Source: Microbacterium indicum DSM 19969 (GTDB taxonomy: Bacteria > Actinomycetota > Actinomycetes > Actinomycetales > Microbacteriaceae). Taken from it: 64,000 nt of DNA. Each line of letters begins with the position of its first letter. The stretch's first letter is position 1. The notes under the pieces were generated by a model. The model did not search any database. It had not been told where the DNA came from and saw nothing but the letters and a program-made list of their open reading frames with translations. Location: NCBI RefSeq assembly GCF_000422385.1, contig NZ_AULR01000015.1, positions 1 through 64,000 of the forward strand. The letters run 5' to 3'. The position numbers and the translations under genes are program-made. Below, piece after piece: positions 17,800 to 25,916 of the stretch.

Positions 17800-18729
17800 A
17801 TGACGATCCAGACCCCCGTCACGGGATCCACCCGCACGATCGTCACGGCCGGCGCGCCGAAGCGGCACCGCCACGCGCACGCCGAGCGATCCACCCGCGA
17901 GACCGCGACGAAGCGGCTCCTCTACGTCGTCGGCGGGGTGCTCGCGTCGCTCGTGTTCATCGTGCCGCTGCTGCTCGCCGTGGCGCGGGCGTTCCAGCCG
18001 CACGCCGTCGTCACGGCGCCGCCCGAGTGGGCGACCTTCTTCCACTTCACGTGGGAGAACTTCGCGCAGTTCGCGTCGCAGTCGGGGCTCGGCCGATCGA
18101 TCCTCAACAGCGTCATCGTGTCGGTCGCCACGGCCGTCCTCACGGCGTTCGTCGCGACCCTCGCGGGCTACGGCTTCGCGAAGTTCCGATCGCGGTGGCT
18201 GCCGTGGCTGTTCGGGGCGATCCTCGTGACGATGATGATCCCGTTCCAGGCGATCCTCACGCCGCTGTACATCGAGATGAACACCCTCGGGCTGACCGAC
18301 TCGCTCTTCGGGCTCGTCCTCTTCTATACGACGGTCAACCTGCCGTTCTGCATCTTCGTGATGCGGAACACGTTCGACGCCGTGCCCGACGAGCTCGAGG
18401 AGGCGGCGCTGATCGACGGGGCCCGGCTGCCGCGGATCCTCACGAGCGTCGTCCGGCCGCTGATCATGCCCGGCGTCGCGACGAGCGCGCTGTACGCCTT
18501 CCTCGCCTCGTGGACCGAGTTCCTCGGCGCGCTGACCTTCCTGACCGACCAGGACCTCTTCACGCTGCCGGTCTCGATGGTCAACATGCAGCAGGGTGCG
18601 TACGGCCAGGTCAACTTCGGACTCATCGCCGCGGGCGCCGTCGTCGCGATGATCCCGTGCGTGATCCTCTACGTGTCGCTGCAGCGCTTCTACGTCGCGG
18701 GCCTCGCGAGCGGATCCGTCAAGGGGTGA
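17800..18729 (+). CDS. Sugar ABC transporter permease (MalG-like)
   Basis: This 309-aa membrane protein has an unusually long hydrophilic, His/Arg-containing N-terminus of about 38 residues before six helices. The EAA motif is ELEEAALIDGARLPRILTSVV and the C-terminal end is the typical QRFYVAGLASGSVKG. It starts two bases after the stop of its partner permease. It is the last gene of the arabinofuranoside operon; a repeat array begins 25 bp after its stop. Confidence 0.88.
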   Translation: MTIQTPVTGSTRTIVTAGAPKRHRHAHAERSTRETATKRLLYVVGGVLASLVFIVPLLLAVARAFQPHAVVTAPPEWATFFHFTWENFAQFASQSGLGRSILNSVIVSVATAVLTAFVATLAGYGFAKFRSRWLPWLFGAILVTMMIPFQAILTPLYIEMNTLGLTDSLFGLVLFYTTVNLPFCIFVMRNTFDAVPDELEEAALIDGARLPRILTSVVRPLIMPGVATSALYAFLASWTEFLGALTFLTDQDLFTLPVSMVNMQQGAYGQVNFGLIAAGAVVAMIPCVILYVSLQRFYVAGLASGSVKG

Positions 18730-18754
18730 GCCGCGGGGCGCGACTCCCCCGCCG

Positions 18755-19200
18755 GGCACGACTACGGCAGAAAACCGCCGAGAGGGCCCGACACGCCGCA
18801 CCGGCACCGGCACCCCCGCTTTCCGCCGTACTCCTGCATGCGCGGTGCCGGGCACCCGCCCGCCGGGGTCGGCCGCCGCCCGGCGGGCGGGTCGTCGCCC
18901 CGCCGCCGCGGCCTCCCCACCTCGCCCGGCACGACTACGGCAGAAAACCGCCGAGAGGCCCCGACACGCCGCCCCGTGCCCCGGCACCCCCGCTTTCCGC
19001 CGTACTCCTGCATGCGCGGTGCCGGGCACCCACTCGCCGGGGGTCGGCCGGGCGGCCCGGGCGGGTCGTCGCCCCGCCGCCGTGGCCTCCCCACCTCGCC
19101 CGGGCAGGACTACGGCAGAAACCCGCCGAGGGGCCCCGACACGCCGCACCCCGCACCGGCACCCCCGCCTTCTGCCGTAGTCCTGCGGCGGGTGTGCCGG
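18755..19200. repeat. Three tandem ~174-bp repeats with inverted arms
   Basis: Units start at 18755, 18928 and 19103 (periods 173 and 175 bp); the third is cut short near 19200. Each begins with a GGCA[C/G]GACTACGGCAGAAA segment and contains CCGACACGCCGC, an ACCCCCGC[T/C]TTC segment and, in units 1 and 2, TCCTGCATGCGCGGTGCCGG. In unit 3, GCAGGACTACGGCAGAA (19104-19120) and TTCTGCCGTAGTCCTGC (19170-19186) are a perfect 17-bp inverted repeat around a 49-bp loop. No convincing gene lies in this 577-bp gap. Confidence 0.85.
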
Positions 19201-19256
19201 CAACGGGCGGGGCGAGGTGCCGGGCACGCGGCAGGTGGCGGACGGCCGGCGGCGCG

Positions 19257-19300
19257 CGTCACCTTCCGGCCACCGGAAGTTCACCGGGCGCTGACAGCCT
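19257..19300 (+). promoter_or_regulatory. Candidate PHO-box array
   Basis: Four 11-bp direct units follow one another: CGTCACCTTCC, GGCCACCGGAA, GTTCACCGGGC and GCTGACAGCCT. Their first seven bases match the actinobacterial PhoP consensus GTTCACC at 5, 5, 7 and 3-4 positions. The array ends six bases before the ATG at 19307, so it fits only if the transcript is leaderless. Confidence 0.4.
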
Positions 19301-19306
19301 CGCGAC

Positions 19307-21436
19307 ATGCCCGACTTCTCGAAGCCCCTGGCGATCGGCGCCGCGCTCGCCGTCTTCGCCGCGCCCCTCGCGGCGGCCCCCGCGCTCGCGTCCACGACCT
19401 CCGACGTCCCGCAGGTCGTCGTCAGCGAGGTCGACCCCAACGACGACTGGATCGAGCTGCACAACACGGGCGACGTCGCCGTCGACCTGAGCGGCTACAT
19501 CCTCTCCGACGACCAGGACCCGATCGACGACCACCGCGTCGTGATCCCCGAGGGCACGGTCCTCGAGGCCGACGGCTACTGGCACATGCTCGTCGACGAG
19601 GACGGCCTCGAGGGCGGATTCGGCCTCGGCAAGGGCGACGCCGGCAAGCTCCTGACCCCCGACGCCGCGACCCTCGTGAGCGAGCTCGTCTACCCGGCGG
19701 GCACCGACACGAGCTGGGCCGTGTGCGGTGACGAGATCGTCGAGTCGGGATCCCCGACCCCCTCGGCCGAGAACGACTGCGCGGCCCCCGAGGAGCCCGA
19801 GGCTCCCGCCGAGTCGCCCTTCACGGGCCAGATCGTGATCAACGAGGTCGAGACGAACGGCGACGACACCGACTGGGTCGAGCTCTTCAACACCACGGGA
19901 TCCGACATCGACCTCGCGGGCTTCGGCTTCCGCGACGACGACGAGGGCCACGACCCGTACCGCCTCCCCGAGGGCTCCGTCCTCCCGGCGAACGGCTTCT
20001 TCGTCATCGACCAGGCGCAGGGCGCCGACCCCGGATTCGACTTCGGCCTCGGCGGCCCCGACGAGGCGTGGGTGTTCGACGCCGACGGCGCCGTCGTCGC
20101 GCACGAGGCGTGGGCCGAGCACGCCGACGTGACCTGGGGCCTCTGCACCGACGGCCAGGGATCCCTCGAGCAGACGAAGGTCAGCACGAAGGGCGCCCCG
20201 AACGACTGCACCACGGTCATCGAGGAGCCGACGGTCGACTCGAGCCCGTGGCCCGGCAGCCAGCAGACCGCGGCCATCGACGGCGAGGACTGGTTCTCGG
20301 GCGACATGAGCGGCCTCGACGTCGAGGGCGACGACACCATGTGGGGCGTCGAGAACGGCAACGGCCTGCTCTACCGCCTCGACCGCTCCGGCGACACCTG
20401 GGCGATCCGCGACGAGTGGCAGCTGCGCTACCCCGACGGATCCGGGATCCCCGACTCCGAGGGCGTCACGTTCATCGGCTCGGGATCCGAGAACGGCATC
20501 TACGTGTCGACCGAGCGCGACGACCAGGCGAGCGGCGTGAGCCGCCCCGCCGTGCTGCGCTTCGAGCCCACGGCGGGCGGCGGCGAGCTCGCCGCGACCG
20601 ACGAGTGGAACCTCGCGGCCGACTTCCCCGGCCTCGGCGCGAACTCGGGCCTCGAGGGCGTGACGTGGACCCCCGACGCCGACCTCGTCGCGGACGGCTT
20701 CGCCGACCAGTCGACCGGATCCGCCTACGACCCCGCCTCCTACGCGGGCCACGGCGACGGGCTGTTCTTCGTCGGCGTCGAGGGCACCGCCGCGGTCTAC
20801 GCCTACGCCCTGATGGACGACGGATCCTTCCAGCGGGTCGCCGAGATCGCGACCGACTACGAGCTCGTCGCCGACGTGCAGTACGACGCCCAGACCGGGC
20901 TGCTGTGGATCGTGTGCGACGAGGCCTGCGACGGCCGGATCGGCACCTTCGCGATCGGCGAGGACGGATCCTTCGCCCAGACGGCGCTCTACGACCGCCC
21001 CGCCGACACCGACAACGTGGCGAACGAGGGCTTCGCGATCGCCGACTCGTGCGTCGACGGCCAGCGCCTGACGTACTACGCCGACGACAACGACACCGAC
21101 GGGTTCTCGCTGCGCCAGGGCTCCCTCGACTGCGAGGCGCCGATCGAGACGCCGGCCCCCTCGCCCGAGCCGAGCGAGGAGCCGACGGCCGAGCCGACGA
21201 CGCCCGCCGACGGCGCGGGCCAGGGCGGGGCGACCGCCGAGCCCACCGCGACCGCCGAGCCGACCGCCACGGCCGACCCCACCGAGACGGCCGCTCCCGC
21301 CGCCGCCGAGACGCCCGCGCCCAGCGGGAAGCTCACCGCGACAGGCGGCGACGTGACGGCGCTGCCGCTCGTCGTCGGCGCCCTGGTGCTCCTCGCGGGC
21401 ATCGCGGTCGTCGTCGCGAGCCGCCGCCGCGCCTGA
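19307..21436 (+). CDS. Wall-anchored lamin-tail-domain protein
   Basis: This 709-aa exported protein has a signal peptide (residues 1-29, ending APALA). Two lamin-tail domains follow, near residues 32-155 and 175-305, each with WIELHNT / WVELFNT and SGYILSDD-like strands. A region from about 320 to 610 with repeated short beta segments (FFVGVEGTAAVYAYALMD, GLLWIVCDEACDGRIGTFAI) looks like a beta-propeller of the phytase-like or esterase-like kind. A Pro/Thr/Ala/Glu-rich stalk leads to LTATG, a hydrophobic helix and RRR, a sortase-type anchor. There is no clear ribosome-binding site. Role unknown; extracellular phosphate or nucleic-acid scavenging is one possibility. Confidence 0.7.
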   Translation: MPDFSKPLAIGAALAVFAAPLAAAPALASTTSDVPQVVVSEVDPNDDWIELHNTGDVAVDLSGYILSDDQDPIDDHRVVIPEGTVLEADGYWHMLVDEDGLEGGFGLGKGDAGKLLTPDAATLVSELVYPAGTDTSWAVCGDEIVESGSPTPSAENDCAAPEEPEAPAESPFTGQIVINEVETNGDDTDWVELFNTTGSDIDLAGFGFRDDDEGHDPYRLPEGSVLPANGFFVIDQAQGADPGFDFGLGGPDEAWVFDADGAVVAHEAWAEHADVTWGLCTDGQGSLEQTKVSTKGAPNDCTTVIEEPTVDSSPWPGSQQTAAIDGEDWFSGDMSGLDVEGDDTMWGVENGNGLLYRLDRSGDTWAIRDEWQLRYPDGSGIPDSEGVTFIGSGSENGIYVSTERDDQASGVSRPAVLRFEPTAGGGELAATDEWNLAADFPGLGANSGLEGVTWTPDADLVADGFADQSTGSAYDPASYAGHGDGLFFVGVEGTAAVYAYALMDDGSFQRVAEIATDYELVADVQYDAQTGLLWIVCDEACDGRIGTFAIGEDGSFAQTALYDRPADTDNVANEGFAIADSCVDGQRLTYYADDNDTDGFSLRQGSLDCEAPIETPAPSPEPSEEPTAEPTTPADGAGQGGATAEPTATAEPTATADPTETAAPAAAETPAPSGKLTATGGDVTALPLVVGALVLLAGIAVVVASRRRA

Positions 21437-21447
21437 CGCGACGCATC

Positions 21448-21479
21448 GAGGCCCGGGATCCGCGCGGATCCCGGGCCTC
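21448..21479. terminator. Perfect 32-bp palindrome
   Basis: Arms of 16 bp, starting GAGGCCCGGGATCC, meet with no unpaired bases between them. It lies 11 bp after the lamin-tail gene and before the YdcF-like gene, so a terminator or processing hairpin is likely. There is no U-tract. Confidence 0.6.
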
Positions 21480-21538
21480 CGGCGTCTCCGGGTCGCGCCG
21501 TGGAGCTTGCCGTCATCCGGCCCCCATATCGTGGTCGG

Positions 21539-22108
21539 GTGACCAAGCCGCCCCGCCGCCGCGCCCTGCGCATCGCGATCGCGGCTCTCGTCGCCGTCGT
21601 GCTCGTCGCGGGGATCGGGCTCGGCGTCGCGGCGAAGGAGATCCTCTTCCCCCGCTACGACCGGGTGCAGCACGTCGACGCGATCATCGTGCTCGGGCCG
21701 GTTTCGGACTGGCGGATGGAGCAGGCCGAGGATCTGCTCGACGCGGGCGTCGCCGACGAGATCGCCTATTCGATCGTCGACAGTTACCACCCGCCGTCGT
21801 ACTGCGCCGACATCCACGTCGACGCGATGTGCTTCCATCCCGAGCCCTTCACGACGCAGGGCGAGGCGACGTGGGCGCGTGACGAGGCCGAGGAGCGCGG
21901 CTGGGACTCGATCGCCGTCGTGACGCTCGACCAGCACTCCGAGCGCGCGCGCCACATCTTCGAGGGCTGCCTCGGCGACGGCGTCGACATCGAGATGGTC
22001 GACCCGACCGAGCAGCCGCCCCTCGGCTTCGCCCGCGCGTGGGACGGCTTCTGGTATCAGGTCGGCGCCTGGGGCAAGGCGCTGTTCGTGACCCCCGGCT
22101 GCGCGTAG
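21539..22108 (+). CDS. YdcF-like (DUF218) membrane-anchored protein
   Basis: The product of about 189 residues has an Arg-rich N-terminus, one membrane helix (about residues 10-32) and a DUF218/YdcF-like domain. The start of that domain is visible as VDAIIVLGPVSDWRMEQAEDLLDAGVADEI, with a later VVTLDQHSERARHIFE strand-helix. Four cysteines in the domain could form disulfides outside the membrane. The GTG at 21539 places the positive charges before the helix; an in-frame GTG at 21500 is an alternative, and neither has a good ribosome-binding site. Family members are linked to envelope metabolism, but the reaction is not established here. Confidence 0.65.
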   Translation: MTKPPRRRALRIAIAALVAVVLVAGIGLGVAAKEILFPRYDRVQHVDAIIVLGPVSDWRMEQAEDLLDAGVADEIAYSIVDSYHPPSYCADIHVDAMCFHPEPFTTQGEATWARDEAEERGWDSIAVVTLDQHSERARHIFEGCLGDGVDIEMVDPTEQPPLGFARAWDGFWYQVGAWGKALFVTPGCA

Positions 22109-22123
22109 CGCGGCGCCGCCGCA

Positions 22124-22187
22124 CACAGATCTCGCCTTCCCGCACACGGGATCCGGGATCCGGGTGTGCGGGAAGGTGAGATCTGTG
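22124..22187. terminator. 24-bp-arm inverted repeat between convergent genes
   Basis: CACAGATCTCGCCTTCCCGC and four further bases (22124-22147) pair with 22164-22187 with a single mismatch, around a GGGATCC-containing loop. The next bases repeat GCGGGAAGGCG. It separates the YdcF-like gene from the convergent isomerase gene and probably ends both transcripts. It looks like a mobile extragenic palindrome. Confidence 0.65.
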
Positions 22188-22202
22188 CGGGAAGGCGCGG
22201 CG

Positions 22203-23156
22203 TCAGAACCGCGCGGACACCCACTCCCAGCTCACGCGCGCGGACTCCTCGGGCGGCAGCGTCGCGCGGTCGACCTCGATGATCGTCCACCCGTCCCAGC
22301 CGTCGGGCAGCGCCGCAAGGGCCCCGTCGAGGTCCATGGTTCCGAGGCCCGGCTCGCGGAAGAGCCCCTGATCGCGAGCGGATCCGTAGGAGGTCGGGGT
22401 GGCGCGCGATGCCGCGGCCACCTCGAGATCGAGGTCCTTGATGTGGAGGTCGAGCAGCCGATCGGCGTGGCGCGCGATCATCGTCGCGGAGTCCATGCCG
22501 GCCCACTCGAGGTGCCCGAGGTCGAACGACGCCCCGAGGAGCGACGTCGGGATCGCGGCGAGGGTGCGCTCGATCTCCTCCTCGGTCTCGATCCAGGTCC
22601 CGACGTGGTTGTGGAGCCCGGCCCGCACGCCCTCCTCGGCGAAGATCTCGGCGGCGCGGCCGAGCATGTCGATCACGCGATCGAGGCGGGCCGGGTGGTG
22701 CCCCGCGCCCGTGGCGGCCTCGTCCATCATGCGGATGACGCCCGGAGCGAACGAGACCTCGGGCGAGAGGAAGATCGTCTCGAGGCCGAAGAACAGCGAC
22801 TCCTCCGCCTTGCGGCGGATCCCGTCGAACCAGCGGACCCCCTCGGCGCTCGCGGGGTCGAAAGCGACGCCGTGGTCCTCGGGCAGGGCGAGGCTCGCGT
22901 AGCCCGGCGCGAGCGCGAGCCCGGCGTCGTCGATCATCCGGCGGTAGTCGAACAGGGTCTGCGTGTCGAGGACCTCCATCATCGTCACCGCGAAGCCCGA
23001 TTCGCGGATCGCGCGGAGCACACGCGGATAGTCCTTGCGGAACGCGGGGTCGGCGAACAGCCAGAGGTCTTCGGATCCGGGATCCGAGGGGTCGGCTTTG
23101 ACGCTGATCCACGGGATCGGATTGAGGGCGACGCGATCGGCGCGGAGAAGGGACAT
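22203..23156 (-). CDS. Sugar phosphate isomerase/epimerase-like TIM-barrel protein
   Basis: This 317-aa protein belongs to the AP-endonuclease-2-like TIM-barrel group (xylose isomerase-like), which includes epimerases, inosose dehydratases and C-glycoside-cleaving subunits. Visible metal-site candidates are GLHNHVGTWIETEEEI (His), SFDLGHLEWAGMD (Asp, His), LLDLHIKDLD (His) and TIIEVDRA (Glu). The frame is open upstream but the ATG at 23156 has AAGG seven bases before it and gives a normal length. It is last in the ABC/ROK/GMC operon. Its likely partner is the product of the GMC enzyme, a keto-sugar. Confidence 0.8.
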   Translation of the reverse strand: MSLLRADRVALNPIPWISVKADPSDPGSEDLWLFADPAFRKDYPRVLRAIRESGFAVTMMEVLDTQTLFDYRRMIDDAGLALAPGYASLALPEDHGVAFDPASAEGVRWFDGIRRKAEESLFFGLETIFLSPEVSFAPGVIRMMDEAATGAGHHPARLDRVIDMLGRAAEIFAEEGVRAGLHNHVGTWIETEEEIERTLAAIPTSLLGASFDLGHLEWAGMDSATMIARHADRLLDLHIKDLDLEVAAASRATPTSYGSARDQGLFREPGLGTMDLDGALAALPDGWDGWTIIEVDRATLPPEESARVSWEWVSARF

Positions 23157-23190
23157 GGGTGCCTTTCGGGGTCGGATGGAGAGGTGTGGA

Positions 23191-24699
23191 CTAGGCGGCG
23201 ACGTGCGCTTCGACGACGGCGCGGGCGGCGCGCACCGCGGTGACGACGCCCGTGAGGGTCGCGTTCGCGACGACGGGGGTCGGGACGACGCCGGTGCCGG
23301 CGAGGAACAGGTTGTCGATCCCCCACACGCGCCCCGACGGATCGCACACGCTCGTGCCGTCGTCATCGGATCCGCATCGGACGGTGCCCGTGATGTGGAG
23401 CGAGGATCCAGGCGGCAGGAGAGCGCGCTCGGTCGCGGGATCGAAGTCGCCGAAGAGCTGCACGATGCGGGCGCTCTCCTCCCACGCCCGGTCGATCAGG
23501 GCGCGATCGGCGGCGGAGTAGGCGAAGTCGATGGTCATCCGCGGCATGCCCGCGAGGTCGACCTCGTCGTCCGAGAAGCGCACGCGGTTCTCGGGGCGCG
23601 ACTCGACGGGCGTGTAGAGCGAGACGCCGACGGAATGCGCGAGGGGATGCCCGCTCTCGTCGAGGTACGTCGTGTCCATGATCTGCCCGTGGAAGGGCTG
23701 CGCCGGGCCGTTCTGCGGAAGCCACAGCGAGTCGGTGCACCACTCTCCGCGCGGCGCGAGGGGCAGTTCGGCCGTCGTGATCCCGAACCGGTCGAGGTCG
23801 AGCAGCGCGCGAGCCGTGACGAAGGCGTGCTCGTTGAGGTAGCGGCCGAGGGCGTCGGGGCGGATCCCGGAGGCGAAGAGCAGCTGCGGCGTGCGCAGCG
23901 CGTCGGCGGCGACGATGACGTGACGCCCCGCGAAGACGCTCTCCTCGCCGGAGGACCACCGGACGCGCGCGCCCGTCACGCGCCCCTCGTCGACGATCAG
24001 CGCCGTCACGAGCGCACCGGTGCGCATCGCGAACGCGGGGTCGCCGCCGTGCGCGATGGGCGGGAAGATCGTCGCCGGCGAGGTGCGCGTCAGCAGATCC
24101 CCGTCGGGCGAGACGGCCATCGGCATCGCCTGCGGACCGCGGTCGGCGGGCCCGCGATCGCCGTAGATCTCGGCGAGGGTCTCGAGGACCCGCGCGCCGA
24201 TCTCCGTGGGCCCGATCGCCGGCTGGGTGGCGTGCAGGAGGCGCTGCGCCGTCGCGAGGTCGTCGCGCCACTGCTCATCCTCGCCGCCGAAGACCTCGTC
24301 GCCGGCGGGCCACGGTGTCGCCGCGGTCCAGTGCACGCCCATCCCGCCGGCGTTCCAGGCGATGGCGGTCGCCGGCATGGCGGAGGCCTCCTCGCCGAAG
24401 GTCGCGGTGTGGAACATCCCCGGCGCGGCGTCGGCGAGGGTCGCGGGGGTCTCCTCCGCCACCTCGGCGCCCGTGTACATGCCCTGGATCCCGGACGAGA
24501 CGCGGGTGTTGTAGAGCGACCAGACCGCCGGGTCGGCGATGTCGTGAAGGTGCACGCCGGCGACGTCGCCGATCGGCTCGCCCGCGTCGAGCATCGTGAT
24601 GCTCAGGTGGGGATCGCTCTCGCGCAGCAGCCTCGCCACGGAGGCGCCCATGATCCCGCCGCCGATGAGAAGAACGTCTGCCGGGGTGTCGATCGTCAC
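23191..24699 (-). CDS. GMC oxidoreductase, pyranose-oxidase-like
   Basis: This 502-aa flavoenzyme begins with an FAD-binding Rossmann motif (VLLIGGGIMGASVARLL). The GMC C-terminal block is clear: LHITGTVRCGSDDDG, then NLFLAGTGVVPTPVVANATLTG, whose His and Asn correspond to the catalytic pair of pyranose oxidases. NAGGMGVHWTAATPWP resembles the segment with the flavin-linked histidine in those enzymes. It probably oxidises a sugar or glycoside hydroxyl to a ketone. The GTG start overlaps the ROK gene stop (GTGA). Bacterial relatives include C-glycoside 3-oxidases; which substrate applies here is not known. Confidence 0.78.
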   Translation of the reverse strand: MTIDTPADVLLIGGGIMGASVARLLRESDPHLSITMLDAGEPIGDVAGVHLHDIADPAVWSLYNTRVSSGIQGMYTGAEVAEETPATLADAAPGMFHTATFGEEASAMPATAIAWNAGGMGVHWTAATPWPAGDEVFGGEDEQWRDDLATAQRLLHATQPAIGPTEIGARVLETLAEIYGDRGPADRGPQAMPMAVSPDGDLLTRTSPATIFPPIAHGGDPAFAMRTGALVTALIVDEGRVTGARVRWSSGEESVFAGRHVIVAADALRTPQLLFASGIRPDALGRYLNEHAFVTARALLDLDRFGITTAELPLAPRGEWCTDSLWLPQNGPAQPFHGQIMDTTYLDESGHPLAHSVGVSLYTPVESRPENRVRFSDDEVDLAGMPRMTIDFAYSAADRALIDRAWEESARIVQLFGDFDPATERALLPPGSSLHITGTVRCGSDDDGTSVCDPSGRVWGIDNLFLAGTGVVPTPVVANATLTGVVTAVRAARAVVEAHVAA

Positions 24700-25916
24700 G
24701 CGTGATCCTTGTCGTCGATGGGGTGGGTCGGGGAGCCCGCGCCGGGCGGAGCCGCGGGGTCGAGCGTCAGCACGGGGCCGAACAGCTCGACGTCCATCCG
24801 GTCGAGCGCGAAGCGGAGGGCCCCGATGAGCGGAGCGTCGGGGCCGAGCGTCGACATGCGCAGGGGGATGTCGGGGGCGCGCGCCTCGCGGAGGGCCTCG
24901 GCGAGGCGCGGGAGGATGACGTCGGCCGCGTCCTCGACGCCGCCGCCGAGGACGAAGAGCGAGGGCGCGACCGTCCACGACAGGGTGACGATCATCGTCG
25001 CGATGTGCTCGACGAACTCGTCGATGAGCACGAGGGCTCGGGCGTCGCCGTCTCGCGCCCGGGCGACGGTCTCGAGGGCGGCGGCCCGCGCCGCGGGATC
25101 CGGCGACGTCAGGGATCCCACGGGGTGCCCGTGGAAGACCTGCGCCAGGAGCGGCCACGCCTCCACCAGCTCGCCAGCCGCGCCCTCGAAGCCACGGTGG
25201 ATGTCGCCGCGGATGAGCGTTCCGACGCCCGTGCGCGCGCCGAGGATCGCCCACACGATCGTCTCGTGGTCGACCGCCGTCCCGCGCCAGCGCTCGGCGA
25301 GGGCGCCGAGGTTCGCGTCGTTGTCGGCGAACCACGGCACGTCGAGGCGCCCCGCCATCTCGCTCGGGAAGTCGAAGCCCGCCCACCGCTCCGTGTCGAC
25401 GAGCCGTCGGACGATCCCGTCGTCGTCGATCGCGCCGCCCGATGCGATCGCCCCGGCCCGGAGTCGGTCGAGCGTCGCTCCCGAGTCGGCGACGGCCGCG
25501 CGGACGAGGACGGCCGCGTCGTCGAGGCAGAGGCCCGGATCCCGGTAGTCACGCAGGGGCGCCTGCGCTCGCGCGAGCACGCGACCGCGGACGTCGGCGA
25601 CGAGCGCCGTCACGTCCTCCGTCGTGAACCGGACCGCCGCCAGGAGCGCGTGCTGGGGTCGGAGCTCGAAGCGCCTGGCCGGCCGGCCCGCGAGCCCGCT
25701 CGTCGAGCGGCGCGGCAGCTCGTCGACCCATCCGGCGCGCACGAGCTCGTCGAGGATCAGCTCGAGCGTGCGGCGCGAGAGCCCGGTCGTCTCGGCCAGG
25801 GCCGACATCGTGAGCGGCTCCGTCGAGACGGCGAGCGCGCGCAGGGTGACGCTCGTGTTGACGCGGCGGAGCGCCCGCGGGTCGATGCCGGCGATCTGGA
25901 CGGGCGGGCGGCTCAC
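24696..25916 (-). CDS. ROK-family transcriptional regulator
   Basis: This 406-aa protein joins a winged helix-turn-helix (about residues 17-70, LTMSALAETTGLSRRTLELILDELVRAGW) to a ROK sugar-kinase-like domain. The kinase half shows WFADNDANLGALAE and FEGAAGEL, but the usual zinc-binding CxCG..GC..E set is absent. This is common in regulators that only sense sugar. The GTG start overlaps the permease stop (GTGA). It sits inside the operon it probably controls. The inverted repeat at 29167-29182 is a candidate site. Confidence 0.8.
   Translation of the reverse strand: MSRPPVQIAGIDPRALRRVNTSVTLRALAVSTEPLTMSALAETTGLSRRTLELILDELVRAGWVDELPRRSTSGLAGRPARRFELRPQHALLAAVRFTTEDVTALVADVRGRVLARAQAPLRDYRDPGLCLDDAAVLVRAAVADSGATLDRLRAGAIASGGAIDDDGIVRRLVDTERWAGFDFPSEMAGRLDVPWFADNDANLGALAERWRGTAVDHETIVWAILGARTGVGTLIRGDIHRGFEGAAGELVEAWPLLAQVFHGHPVGSLTSPDPAARAAALETVARARDGDARALVLIDEFVEHIATMIVTLSWTVAPSLFVLGGGVEDAADVILPRLAEALREARAPDIPLRMSTLGPDAPLIGALRFALDRMDVELFGPVLTLDPAAPPGAGSPTHPIDDKDHA

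Noticed and set aside
18755-19200. CRISPR array
   Set aside because: Units are ~174 bp, with no short repeat/unique spacer pattern and no cas genes.
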